Source: 2-12-FULL-41-17 sp964562855 (lineage in GTDB: Bacteria > Patescibacteriota > Microgenomatia > Curtissbacterales > GWA2-41-24). From it: a stretch of DNA of 38,239 bases. How positions within the stretch are numbered: the stretch's first letter is position 1; each line of letters starts with the position of its first letter. This document shows positions 1-7,733 of this stretch, in pieces. A model generated the notes under the pieces. The model saw nothing but the letters and a program-made list of their open reading frames with translations. It was not told where the DNA came from and made no database searches. The stretch covers positions 1-38,239 of the forward strand of contig CAZLVB010000005.1 of assembly GCA_964562855.1 (NCBI GenBank). Reading direction: 5' to 3'. The position numbers and the translations under genes were made by a program.

Positions 1-128
1 TTGAACATGGTTGTGCCGCAAACCGGGCATTTGCCCTTCATTGCTGGCTTACCATTTTTCATTGTAACTTTCTGAGCGTTGGGGTCGTCTCTCTTTGCTC
101 GGCACTTTACGCAGTACATTTGAGCCAT
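1..128 (-). CDS. DUF5679 zinc-ribbon-like small protein (partial)
   Basis: The C-terminal end is cut off by the window edge; 42 codons are visible. The translation begins MAQMYCVKCRAKRD and continues to KGKCPVCGTTMF, so there are two CxxC pairs (YCVKC and CPVCG) that could bind one zinc ion. This is the pattern of DUF5679, a very short family common in CPR bacteria with no established function. The start is fixed by a strong GGAGGTGA ribosome site (complement of 136-143), 7 nt before ATG at 126-128. No partner gene is visible. Confidence 0.8.
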   Translation of the reverse strand, partial: MAQMYCVKCRAKRDDPNAQKVTMKNGKPAMKGKCPVCGTTMF

Positions 129-178
129 TTTGCTATCACCTCCTTAGGCAGTGAAGATTAGTTTGACTAGGTTCAGAC

Positions 179-218
179 TTCGACTTTACTCAGTATGATC
201 TGAGCTCGCCGAGGGATC
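179..218. repeat. Degenerate REP-like palindromes
   Basis: Two units in tandem: TTCGACTTTACTCAG (179-193) and a GATC-bounded unit at 197-218 with core TGAGCTCGCCGAGGG. Both resemble the CCTTCGA...CTCAGG core found elsewhere in this window. A direct repeat ACTAGGTTCA occurs at 166-175 and 241-250 around them. No gene is seen in 129-398. Confidence 0.5.
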
Positions 219-349
219 AATTTGAGGCTAGTCAGCTTCAACTAGGTTCAACCATAGCATAGCCTCAAAGCTAAAGTCAATAGCTTTGCAAAAAGGGGAT
301 TTGTCTGCTGATTTCGAGCAAGCGAGAACCACGGCCTCTAGCCGAGGGT

Positions 350-409
350 GAAGCTTTTGCTTCCATTACCGCGAAGCGAAGAAAGAGAGGACCATGGGCT
401 ACGCCCATG
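350..409. repeat. Two small palindromes near the end of the 96-aa membrane gene
   Basis: GAAGC-TTTT-GCTTC spans 350-363 and CATGGGC-TAC-GCCCATG spans 393-409. The second overlaps the last codons of the membrane-protein gene, so its C-terminus may be partly written by the palindrome. They could act as weak terminators, but no clear T-run follows on the minus strand. Confidence 0.45.
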
Positions 410-689
410 AGAATCTATTTTTTGAAAGCAATATCAATATTTGGAAAATAACAATAGCTCCTGCCAGAACGGCTACCCTCAAAAGATCAATTTTGACGTA
501 TTTGTAATCAGATTCGATAGAGCCAACTACCTGTTTAGGCGTTGACAGAGAACTGATCTCGGAGGTTTTTTCCGATAAATTTCGTTTTTCGCTAGGGGTT
601 AAACTTTGGTAATTTACTGGTAATGTAGCAGAGATACTAAATCTTCGCTGCAGTGCTTTTAATTTTTGTTTTCTGGTTTTAAACGGCAT
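399..689 (-). CDS. Conserved small single-pass membrane protein, function unknown
   Basis: A 96-residue protein with a basic N-terminus (MPFKTRKQKLKALQRRF), a polar middle rich in Ser and Thr, and one C-terminal membrane helix (about residues 70-88, VAVLAGAIVIFQILILL). This shape (short basic head, low-complexity linker, C-terminal anchor) is common among unnamed CPR proteins, but I do not recognise a named family. A possible -10 box (TACTAT) lies 7 nt before the ATG, fitting the leaderless pattern of other genes here. The stop region overlaps a palindrome at 393-409. Confidence 0.6.
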   Translation of the reverse strand: MPFKTRKQKLKALQRRFSISATLPVNYQSLTPSEKRNLSEKTSEISSLSTPKQVVGSIESDYKYVKIDLLRVAVLAGAIVIFQILILLSKNRFSWA

Positions 690-719
690 TCAGACAATAG
701 TAATCTTAACATAAAGGTA

Positions 720-770
720 ACCATAGACCCTTCGATTTAGTTTAGGGTCTATGGTGAGCGAAGTCGAACC
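720..770. repeat. Perfect 12-bp inverted repeat plus REP-like unit
   Basis: ACCATAGACCCT (720-731) is exactly complementary to AGGGTCTATGGT (744-755) around a 12-nt loop, and the core CCCTTCGATTTAGTTTAGGG is REP-like. It runs straight into a second unit, GTGAGCGAAGTCGAACC (754-770). The element sits between divergent genes, so it is not an obvious terminator. Confidence 0.7.
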
Positions 771-829
771 ATTGACAAGACAGATGCCTCATGGTAAAAA
801 AGAGGGTACTAAATTTATCCAAATGGTAA

Positions 830-1306
830 ATGCAATTTCTGACTTTTACCGATTACCTCGGAATTTTTATTTTAGTTTGGCTTTTCATCGTAACTTTTTA
901 TTTGCTAAGGAACGCCAAAAGAATAAAAAGAATTACACAGGGAACTAAAGCAACAAATTTAGATCAGATTTTAGTAAATATACTCGCCAGACAAGATCAG
1001 GAGACCAAGCAAATTGCACAAATTGTTAGCAAATTCACTGAAATTGACAAACGACAAAAAATTTTTTTTACCAAACATGCACTCATTAGATTTAATCCTT
1101 TTGAAGACACGGGCGGAGACCAAAGCTTTGCCATATCCCTTTTAGATGGCGAAAATAACGGAATTGTTATATCATCACTGCATTCAAGGACGCAAACTCG
1201 CCTTTATGCAAAACAGGTTATGCACGCAAAGCCAACCACTCACCCATTTTCGAAGGAGGAGAAAGAGGTAGTCGAGAAAGCTGCCCGATCAAATCAAATT
1301 GAATAA
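830..1306 (+). CDS. DUF4446 family membrane-anchored protein
   Basis: A 158-residue protein. An N-terminal membrane helix (about residues 8-26) is followed by a coiled-coil-like linker and the diagnostic DUF4446 core: RFNPFEDTGGDQSFAISLLDG near residues 88-108, then ISSLHSRTQTRLYAKQV. The family occurs in Firmicutes, Chloroflexi and CPR; its role is unknown. The 3' end overlaps the next gene by 8 nt, so the two are probably translated together. No strong ribosome site is visible before the ATG. Confidence 0.85.
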   Translation: MQFLTFTDYLGIFILVWLFIVTFYLLRNAKRIKRITQGTKATNLDQILVNILARQDQETKQIAQIVSKFTEIDKRQKIFFTKHALIRFNPFEDTGGDQSFAISLLDGENNGIVISSLHSRTQTRLYAKQVMHAKPTTHPFSKEEKEVVEKAARSNQIE

Positions 1307-2429
1307 GAAAAAAATCTTGACTGTGATTGTTGGCGCACTTGTTTTATATGGTGCGTCTGCGGGGCTTTCTTACATGGTATTTAATTCAGTACTCAAAAGA
1401 CCAATTAATATTGTTACGCCTTTTGGGAGTTTAACAGACGTAACTTCAGGATACGAAGAAGGCACAAAAGACAAAGCTTGTCCCTTAAACGGCGCTCTCT
1501 ACACCAAAAAGAGAGAAGAAGAGTGGAGTAAAAGAAGGCCTCTTGGCGTGACGGTAGAAAACCATGCCGACGCCAGGCCAACCTTAGGGCTTTCTCGGGC
1601 GGATATTATATATGAGGCTGTGGCAGAAGGCGGCATTACCAGGTTTTTAGCACTTTATCTTTGCCAAGACGCGGGAGACATAGCTCCAATTAGGTCTGCC
1701 AGAACTTATTTTTTGGATTGGCTTTCGGAGTATGATGCAGCCTATGCGCACGTAGGCGGTGCCAATACTCCGGGTCCTGCGGATGCACTAGGTCAAATTA
1801 GGCAATATGGCATATACGACATGGATCAATTTGGTTTAGGCTTTCCCACATACTGGCGTGGTACAGATAAACTAGCTCCTCATAACGTACATTCCACAAC
1901 AAAAAAACTTTGGGAAGCCGCTGAAGAAAAGGGTTATGGTCCCAAAAACGACAAGGGTGTTCGCTGGGATGACGATTTTACTGTTTGGAAATTTAAAGAT
2001 GATACCGCACTTGAATCGCGGGGTGATCAAAAGCCAATTGTTGTACCGTTTTGGGAACAGTCGCCAGATTATACCGTCACTTGGCAGTATGACAAAACGG
2101 CTAATCTTTACCGCAGATTCCACGGTCAAACTGCCCAAACAGATCCAATTACGAATGAACATTTATCTGCCAAAAACCTAATTATCCAGTTCCAGGTTGA
2201 AAGGCAGTCTAATGATGGTTATCCCGACGGCCATCTGCTTTATGGAACAGTCGGCAGCGGTAAAGCACTCATCTTTATAGATGGCAAGGCGACCGTTGGT
2301 AAATGGGTTAAGAAAGACAGAACCTCCAGAACTCAATATTTGGATGCCAGCGGTAAAGAAGTAGTATTTAACAGAGGATTAATTTGGATTGAAACTATCC
2401 CAGCCGATAATGTTGTTAATTATCAATAA
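1299..2429 (+). CDS. DUF3048 (YerB-like) extracytoplasmic protein
   Basis: A 376-residue protein starting at TTG inside the end of the DUF4446 gene. Residues 5-28 form a membrane anchor or uncleaved signal. The mature part carries the DUF3048 signature (PLGVTVENHADARPTLGLSRADIIYE; EGGITRFLALY; IRSARTYFLDW; AYAHVGG) and a C-terminal half with a GKALIFIDGKATVGKW segment. Bacillus YerB is a lipoprotein of this family, but no lipobox cysteine is visible here. Its biochemical role is not established; the fold suggests a cell-surface binding or enzymatic domain. Confidence 0.85.
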   Translation: MNKKKILTVIVGALVLYGASAGLSYMVFNSVLKRPINIVTPFGSLTDVTSGYEEGTKDKACPLNGALYTKKREEEWSKRRPLGVTVENHADARPTLGLSRADIIYEAVAEGGITRFLALYLCQDAGDIAPIRSARTYFLDWLSEYDAAYAHVGGANTPGPADALGQIRQYGIYDMDQFGLGFPTYWRGTDKLAPHNVHSTTKKLWEAAEEKGYGPKNDKGVRWDDDFTVWKFKDDTALESRGDQKPIVVPFWEQSPDYTVTWQYDKTANLYRRFHGQTAQTDPITNEHLSAKNLIIQFQVERQSNDGYPDGHLLYGTVGSGKALIFIDGKATVGKWVKKDRTSRTQYLDASGKEVVFNRGLIWIETIPADNVVNYQ

Positions 2430-2474
2430 CTGCCACACAATTTATTCCTGTCCAAATAACTTTAAAAAAAAGAA

Positions 2475-3053
2475 ATGTTGATTGACATCTTAATTTCTAA
2501 AGTACGTGTCAAAATAATCGAACTTTTCCTGGCGAGTCCGAATAGCATGTATCATGTCAGAGAAATAGTAAGAAGAGTCGCAGAAGAGATTAATGCTGTA
2601 AGACGTGAGCTGGCACGTCTTGAAAAGACTGGATTACTTGCCAGTGAATGGCGGGCAAACAGAAGATTTTATTCGGTTAAAAAAGACTTCATCTTTTTCA
2701 ATGAACTGCTTTCAATTGTCAATAAAAACGTCGGTTTGGGTGGGGCCATTATTAAAAACAAGGCAAAATTAGGGAAAATTAAGTATGCTATGCTTTCCAG
2801 CTCATTTGTTAAAGGAAAGCCCTACGCTCAAAACGAGGTTGATCTTTTTGTTGTCGGAAGCATCGTTCTACCGGAACTTGGTGCAATCATTAGGGAAGAA
2901 GAAGCCCGGCGTGATCGGGAGGTGAACTTCACACCCATGACCGAAGAAGAGTTTGCCTTTAGGAAAAGCCGCAGAGACCCGTTTATTATAAGTATTCTCG
3001 CAAAACCCAGGATAATGCTAATTGGTGATGAAGAGGAAATGGTCAGGCTTTAA
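2475..3053 (+). CDS. Winged-helix protein fused to a degenerate nucleotidyltransferase-like domain
   Basis: A 192-residue protein. Residues 1-75 resemble a winged-helix DNA-binding domain (REIVRRVAEEINAVRRELARLEKTGLL, then a wing with FYSVKK). Residues 105-190 resemble a minimal nucleotidyltransferase (MNT-like) domain: SSSFVKGKP...NEVDLFVVG aligns with the usual GSxxxG...SDxDLLV motif, but the glycine and the first aspartate are changed, so catalysis is doubtful. Similar fusions are annotated as transcriptional regulators in CPR and archaea. The target is unknown; it lies just before secD with a 37-nt gap. Confidence 0.65.
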   Translation: MLIDILISKVRVKIIELFLASPNSMYHVREIVRRVAEEINAVRRELARLEKTGLLASEWRANRRFYSVKKDFIFFNELLSIVNKNVGLGGAIIKNKAKLGKIKYAMLSSSFVKGKPYAQNEVDLFVVGSIVLPELGAIIREEEARRDREVNFTPMTEEEFAFRKSRRDPFIISILAKPRIMLIGDEEEMVRL

Positions 3054-3090
3054 TCTTGATTCCCAACTTTTCTTGCGTTAATCTTGGGTA

Positions 3091-4401
3091 ATGCCAAAGA
3101 ATCCAAGGTTAACACTCGGAATAATCATTCTCCTCACACTTTTGGCAATATACGTTGATCTCCCAAGACTTAATTTCGCAAATTTTTACTTCACTCATCC
3201 CCAGCCACTAAAAGACTTTTTAAAACGTGATTTAGAACCAAAACTCGGTCTTGATCTCGCCGGCGGAGTACAGCTGACCATGTCGGCAGACATGACTGGG
3301 GTCGAGGATCAAGATAAAGATAATGCGCTTGAATCGGCCAAAAATATTATCGAGAACCGAATCAATACCTTGGGTGTTTCTGAATCGACAGTTCAGTCAG
3401 CCAGGGCGCAAGGTCAATATCGTCTGATTGTTGAAATTCCGGGAATCTCTGATATCGATTCGGCAATAGCTATAGTTAGAAAAACAGCTCACCTCGAGTT
3501 TAGAACCTTAAAAGCCGACCTACCGGAAGCAACCATTGCTGCTAATATCGAGGATTTTGAAAGCACCGATTTAAACGGGAAGGATTTGAAAAGAGCACAA
3601 GCCCAGCCAAGCCAGGATCCACAAACACCGGGTTATGTAGTCAGCTTAGAATTTAATCAAGACGGTGCAAAAAAACTTGAAACAATAACCCAAAACAATC
3701 TAGATAAACCAATGGCCATGTTCTTGGATTCGGAGCCGATTTCCTGGCCTCCTCCGGTAATTCGTGCTGTGATCACAGACGGAAACGCGCAAGTTACCGG
3801 TAATTTTACGGCCAAAGAGGCAAAGCAACTTGCTATTTCGCTTAATGCAGGAGCCCTGCCCGTGCCGTTAAAGATCGAAAGCCAGACAAGAGTCGGGCCG
3901 ACAATCGGTGCCGATTCAATCGAAAAGAGTCTTTTTGCAACTGCAGTCGGTCTTTTTTCAGTTGCTTTTTTCATGCTGGCTTACTATAGACTTTTGGGAT
4001 TATTTGCAGTCGTTGCGCTTGCAATTTACAGCCTGATAGTTTTAGCACTGTTCAAACTGATTCCGGTGACCTTAACATTGGCTGGAGTTGCCGGCTTTGT
4101 GCTCTCGATTGGTATGGCAGTTGATGCCAACATCTTGATATTTGAACGGATGAAAGAAGAGTTGCGTTGGGGAAAGCCTAAACTTGAAGCTTTATTTGCC
4201 GGTTTTGAAAGGGCCTGGTCTTCCATCCGCGATTCTAACGTTTCATCGCTAATCACAACTGCGATCCTTTTTAATTTCGGAACTGGAGCCATTCGTGGCT
4301 TTGCTCTAACTCTGGCAATCGGGATATTGGTGTCGATGTTCAGCGCGATAACAGTCTCCAGAATCCTAATCAGAATTTTTTGGGTCAGGAAAATAAATTA
4401 A
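3091..4401 (+). CDS. secD: Protein translocase subunit SecD
   Basis: A 436-residue protein, compact for SecD. It has an N-terminal membrane helix, the LGLDLAGGVQLTM motif near residue 53, a periplasmic P1 region (residues 60-260) with ENRINTLGVSESTVQ and YRLIVEIPGI, and then the RND-type membrane bundle with the GADSIEKS loop and GMAVDANILIFERMKEELRWG, the conserved proton-channel helix. SecD works with SecF and SecYEG and uses proton-motive force to help pull proteins across the membrane. secF follows but is separated by an unusual 217-nt spacer. Confidence 0.95.
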   Translation: MPKNPRLTLGIIILLTLLAIYVDLPRLNFANFYFTHPQPLKDFLKRDLEPKLGLDLAGGVQLTMSADMTGVEDQDKDNALESAKNIIENRINTLGVSESTVQSARAQGQYRLIVEIPGISDIDSAIAIVRKTAHLEFRTLKADLPEATIAANIEDFESTDLNGKDLKRAQAQPSQDPQTPGYVVSLEFNQDGAKKLETITQNNLDKPMAMFLDSEPISWPPPVIRAVITDGNAQVTGNFTAKEAKQLAISLNAGALPVPLKIESQTRVGPTIGADSIEKSLFATAVGLFSVAFFMLAYYRLLGLFAVVALAIYSLIVLALFKLIPVTLTLAGVAGFVLSIGMAVDANILIFERMKEELRWGKPKLEALFAGFERAWSSIRDSNVSSLITTAILFNFGTGAIRGFALTLAIGILVSMFSAITVSRILIRIFWVRKIN

Positions 4402-4618
4402 AAGTCAAAATGCAAAAATCAAAATTACAATTCAAGTTCCAAAAATTCTTCCAGTCGCGAATTCTTTTCTTTATCCTGAAGTCAGCGTTTTTGAACTTGC
4501 CTAGAAAATTTAGGGAAACGGAAACTGACCAGAGGGAATTTCCGAGGGCCCTGAATTTTATCGGCTTAGTTTCAACAGCTGACGTAAGTCTAAACGAAAA
4601 AATTCGCGACAAAATTTA
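4402..4618 (+). other. A-rich spacer between secD and secF, open in one frame
   Basis: secD and secF normally abut, but here 217 nt intervene. The first part is low-complexity A-rich DNA (AAGTCAAAATGCAAAAATC, then AAAATTACAATTCAAG), like the A-rich intergenic repeats I recall from CPR genomes. An open frame of 79 codons runs from 4380, inside secD, to 4619, where its TAA overlaps the secF start (TAATG). The predicted peptide is Lys/Phe-rich with no recognisable domain. It may be only a relic of inserted repeat DNA, or a short translated linker that couples secF to secD. Confidence 0.5.
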
Positions 4619-5512
4619 ATGAATTTAATCAAATATCGAAATTGGTTTTTTCTGCTCTCGCTTGTAATTATTATCCCTGGAATATTTGCACTTTTCACCT
4701 GGAATCTTCGGCTGGGAATCGATTTTGCGGGTGGTACCATCTGGGAAATTAAATTCGAAAAGCAAATAAATTCTCACGATGTTTCGCAATATCTTTCCAA
4801 GCAACAAGAAGATATTTCTTCTGTTGCACAGACAAATACAGACAGCGTTTTGATAAGAATGAAAAGTAGCGATGAAGCAAAAATAAGTGAAATCAGAAAC
4901 AAACTAGAAGGAGAATTCGGTGAAGTGACAGATCTTAGACTGGAAACAGTCGGACCAACCATATCGCGCGAATTAACCAGAAAAGCCGTCATTGCTGTTT
5001 TAGTTTCAATATTGGCCATAGTTTTGTACATAACTTGGGCGTTTAGGCATATTCCAAAACCTACGTCATCGATCTCTTTTGGTATCTGCACAATAATTGC
5101 TTTAATTCACGATGTAATCGTGGTTGTTGGGGCCTTTGCGCTCTTAGGCCATTTCTTTCAAATTGAAATTGACTCGCTTTTTATTACGGCTCTTCTAACG
5201 GTAATCGGATTTTCGGTTCATGATACGATTGTCGTTTTTGACAGAGTCCGCGAAAATCTCAAAAAGCACTCAGATTTCAGTTTTGAGCAGATTGTTAACC
5301 ATTCAATATTGCAGACGTTTGCCCGCTCGCTTAACACTTCACTTACTGTTGTGTTTGTACTCTTGGCACTTTTTCTTTTCGGAGGTGAAAGTATTAAAAA
5401 CTTTATTCTGGCGCTTTTAATTGGTATCATTTCCGGAACTTATTCATCAATTTTCAATGCCGCCCCGCTTTTGGTTGTTTGGCAAAAACTGACAAGAAAA
5501 AAGAATGGTTGA
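4619..5512 (+). CDS. secF: Protein translocase subunit SecF
   Basis: A 297-residue protein. It has an N-terminal helix, the SecF motif LRLGIDFAGGTIWEIKF near residues 30-46, a short periplasmic domain, the VGPTISRELTRKAV junction, and the RND bundle with FSVHDTIVVFDRVRENLKK, which is the SecF counterpart of the SecD channel helix. Five further membrane helices follow. It partners SecD in proton-driven protein export. The ATG overlaps the stop of the open frame in the preceding spacer, and its own 3' end overlaps the next gene by 8 nt. Confidence 0.95.
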   Translation: MNLIKYRNWFFLLSLVIIIPGIFALFTWNLRLGIDFAGGTIWEIKFEKQINSHDVSQYLSKQQEDISSVAQTNTDSVLIRMKSSDEAKISEIRNKLEGEFGEVTDLRLETVGPTISRELTRKAVIAVLVSILAIVLYITWAFRHIPKPTSSISFGICTIIALIHDVIVVVGAFALLGHFFQIEIDSLFITALLTVIGFSVHDTIVVFDRVRENLKKHSDFSFEQIVNHSILQTFARSLNTSLTVVFVLLALFLFGGESIKNFILALLIGIISGTYSSIFNAAPLLVVWQKLTRKKNG

Positions 5513-5867
5513 ACAGCTTACAGAAGAATTATCAATTTCGAGAAGACTGGCGCCGGTACCAATCGAGGGCGAAGTTTTAGGACGAGATATCAAGCGCGGC
5601 GAAAACACTGAATTTTTTGTTGGCAACAGTATAGTTGTGCGCTATGTCAAAAGAAGAAATGGGGAAGAACTTAGAGTGGCCATCTGGGAGTTGGATGAGG
5701 ATGGCAATCGAGGGGAGGAACATCGCTATTTCTTGCGATTTCGGCAACCAGTGAGGCTTTTTGGAACGGATATCAAATTAGTTGCAATGCGTGACAGATC
5801 GCATCTGAATGTGGCCATTTTTAAGGTAGAAGCACCCCCAGACATTACTGTTAGACCAATTCGATAA
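5505..5867 (+). CDS. Small beta-rich protein of unknown function, possibly CsrA-like
   Basis: A 120-residue soluble protein starting inside the end of secF and ending at the msrB ATG, so it is likely in the same transcript. I do not recognise a named family. By eye it contains two similar strand-rich halves: GENTEFFVGNSIVVRYVKRR...ELRVAIW and VRLFGTDIKLVAMRDRSHLNVAIFKVEAPPDITV. The second resembles CsrA (xxIGDxIxVxVxxxxxxxVxIGIxAPxxVxV), including an APPDITVRP tail. This is a pattern match only. RNA binding is a possibility, not a claim. Confidence 0.45.
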   Translation: MVEQLTEELSISRRLAPVPIEGEVLGRDIKRGENTEFFVGNSIVVRYVKRRNGEELRVAIWELDEDGNRGEEHRYFLRFRQPVRLFGTDIKLVAMRDRSHLNVAIFKVEAPPDITVRPIR

Positions 5868-6263
5868 ATGAAGACTAAACAAAAAATCGAGAAACTTAAA
5901 AAAAATCTAACTTCCGAGCAATACAATATCTGCTTTTTGAAAGGCACGGAGCCTCCATTTTCCGGCAAATATACAAATAATTTTGATGACGGAATGTACC
6001 ATTGCGTGGTCTGCGATAAGGCGCTTTTTTACTCTGATTCTAAATTTCATTCTGACTCGGGGTGGCCGAGTTTTGACAAACCGGTCAAATCTCAAAATAT
6101 TAAATATGAAGATGATGACTCAATGGGAATGCGTCGCATTGAGGTCACATGCGCAAATTGCGGTTCTCATCTAGGCCATGTTTTTGACGACGGCCCGACG
6201 GCAACTCATAAAAGATACTGCATTAATTCCTTAGCTTTGGATTTTGTACCAAAGAAGAAATGA
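5868..6263 (+). CDS. msrB: Peptide-methionine (R)-S-oxide reductase
   Basis: A 131-residue protein with all the MsrB signatures. The zinc ligands form two CxxC pairs (Cys46/Cys49 in HCVVC; Cys95/Cys98 in CANCG), the core has SGWPSF (residues 64-69) and GSHLGHVFDDGP, and the catalytic cysteine is Cys118 in RYCINS. It reduces methionine-R-sulfoxide in proteins back to methionine, normally using thioredoxin. It starts immediately after the preceding stop and converges with cca across a 4-nt gap. It is a stand-alone MsrB with no fused MsrA. Confidence 0.95.
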   Translation: MKTKQKIEKLKKNLTSEQYNICFLKGTEPPFSGKYTNNFDDGMYHCVVCDKALFYSDSKFHSDSGWPSFDKPVKSQNIKYEDDDSMGMRRIEVTCANCGSHLGHVFDDGPTATHKRYCINSLALDFVPKKK

Positions 6264-6267
6264 TTTT

Positions 6268-7698
6268 CTAGGTTCTCATCGACCGCAATCTTTCCAGCAA
6301 ATAGTCTCGATTATTTTTGGTTTTATCATCGGCGACTTCCTCGAAAAGTTTATTTAAAATCTTGCCAACCCTAGGTCCTGGACTAAGACCGAGGACTTTC
6401 ATCACATCAAGGCCGTTAATTTTAAGATCGGCCACAGTAAATGGTTTTTTTAAAACCTCCTTGAGTCTTTGCCTGAATAGTTTAAGTCTCCAAGATTCCG
6501 GCTGTTGCAATCCACCTCCAAGCCTGTCTCCAATTCTCAAATCCATCATATCTTCTATATTTTCCCTACCAATATTTCTGATAAAACGTCTCAGCGCCTT
6601 ATCGGTCTGGTTCTCGTTAACGGTAAATTGGTGATATCTAACAAGCTTGTATAATCTTTCACGATCGGCCTTTGCCAAATGTAGTCTATCTGCGATTTTT
6701 AAAACTTGTTTACCTCCCACGACCTCGTGGTTATAGAAAGTACGTACACCCTCGTCTGTGACTTTAGCAACTTTGGCCTTACCGATATCGTGAAGGAGTG
6801 TAGCAAATCTGACGATGATGTCGCCCGACGGACAAAATTTAAGTGACATTACACAGTGTGTCCCAACATCAAAAATATGATGTCTCTTGGGACTTTTTTG
6901 TTCGACGCTAAAGCAGACATCCAGTTCCGGCAAGATTATTTTCAAAAGAGCAGAATCTCTTAGAAGTTCAAAACCGTAATAAGCATTGCCACTTTCTAAA
7001 ATTTTAAATAATTCGTCTCGAATGCGCTCGCCTGATATAGAAGACAAAAGATTGGCGTTTTTGGCAATTGCCGAAAGAGTTTTTGCTTCGATTTCGAAAT
7101 CCAAAGTTGCAGCAAAACGTATTGCTCTCAAAAGTCTAAGCGCATCCTCCCCGAAGCGTTCATCCGGATCACCAACGGTTCGGATAACCTTCTTTTTCAG
7201 ATCACCTTGTCCACCAAACGGATCAACTAATTCGAAATTTGCTTTTCGACTCGAAACTCGTTCAAAGCGAGCAATTTGAAATGTTCGCTGTAGCGAATTT
7301 TTCTTCGAAAAAGTGAAATTCCCGTTTGCCTTTGGCAAACGGAGCGCCATTGCATTAATCGTAAAATCCCGCCTTTTAAGATCTTCTTCCAAGGTTTTGC
7401 CCCAAACGATGATATCGGGATGACGTTTGTCGCTGTATTTTTCTTCGCTGCGGTAAGTTGTAATCTGCACAACGGATTTATCGGCAAGTTCTATACCAAC
7501 CGTTCCAAAGCGGTTGTTATAAAATGAATTTTTAAAGAGTTTTAATATTTGCTCAGGTTTTGCGCTTGTCGTCAGGTCCCAATCGGAAACTTTACCACTG
7601 GCAATTAAATCGCGAACAGCGCCACCGACGATTGCCACCTCAAAGCCCTTTTTGCCAAAAGCTGCCATGATATCAGAAATAGCTTTGGGTATATCCAT
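6268..7698 (-). CDS. cca: CCA-adding tRNA nucleotidyltransferase with HD domain
   Basis: A 476-residue enzyme that adds or repairs the 3' CCA of tRNA; the tRNA-Gln gene in this window lacks an encoded CCA. It shows GGAVRD (residues 25-30), the catalytic DWD pair (Asp39/Asp41), RRDFTINAMAL (109-119), DPFGGQGDLKKK, and an HD-domain motif TLLHDIGK. Between NAMAL and VDPFGG there are about 35 extra residues (120-156) whose DNA (7231-7343) is full of palindromes. The ATG lies 6 nt after an extended -10 box (TGATATAAT), indicating a leaderless mRNA divergent from recJ. Confidence 0.92.
   Translation of the reverse strand: MDIPKAISDIMAAFGKKGFEVAIVGGAVRDLIASGKVSDWDLTTSAKPEQILKLFKNSFYNNRFGTVGIELADKSVVQITTYRSEEKYSDKRHPDIIVWGKTLEEDLKRRDFTINAMALRLPKANGNFTFSKKNSLQRTFQIARFERVSSRKANFELVDPFGGQGDLKKKVIRTVGDPDERFGEDALRLLRAIRFAATLDFEIEAKTLSAIAKNANLLSSISGERIRDELFKILESGNAYYGFELLRDSALLKIILPELDVCFSVEQKSPKRHHIFDVGTHCVMSLKFCPSGDIIVRFATLLHDIGKAKVAKVTDEGVRTFYNHEVVGGKQVLKIADRLHLAKADRERLYKLVRYHQFTVNENQTDKALRRFIRNIGRENIEDMMDLRIGDRLGGGLQQPESWRLKLFRQRLKEVLKKPFTVADLKINGLDVMKVLGLSPGPRVGKILNKLFEEVADDKTKNNRDYLLERLRSMRT
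7231..7343. repeat. Palindrome-rich in-frame insertion inside cca
   Basis: This stretch encodes the extra residues of cca. It holds a perfect palindrome at 7322-7342 (CCGTTTGCC-TTT-GGCAAACGG), TTCGCTGTAGCGAA near 7282-7295, and an imperfect pair of AAATTTGCTTTTCGA-like arms around 7237-7275. The first shares its core (TTTGCCTTTGGCAAA) with the hairpin at 9720-9740. The reading frame is kept throughout. Confidence 0.6.
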
Positions 7699-7704
7699 AG
7701 GAAA

Positions 7705-7727
7705 ATTATATCAGTATAGGCTAAAAT
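7705..7727. promoter_or_regulatory. Divergent leaderless promoters for cca and recJ
   Basis: Minus strand: TATAAT (complement of 7705-7710), preceded by TG in extended -10 form, ends 6 nt before the cca ATG. Plus strand: TAAAAT (7722-7727) ends 6 nt before the recJ GTG. At this distance transcription should start at, or within 1-2 nt of, each start codon. Confidence 0.55.
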
Positions 7728-7733
7728 GGGTCA

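Noticed and set aside
751..948. A 65-codon open frame on the plus strand
   Set aside because: It starts inside a palindrome and runs into the DUF4446 gene in another frame; no ribosome site or recognisable protein.
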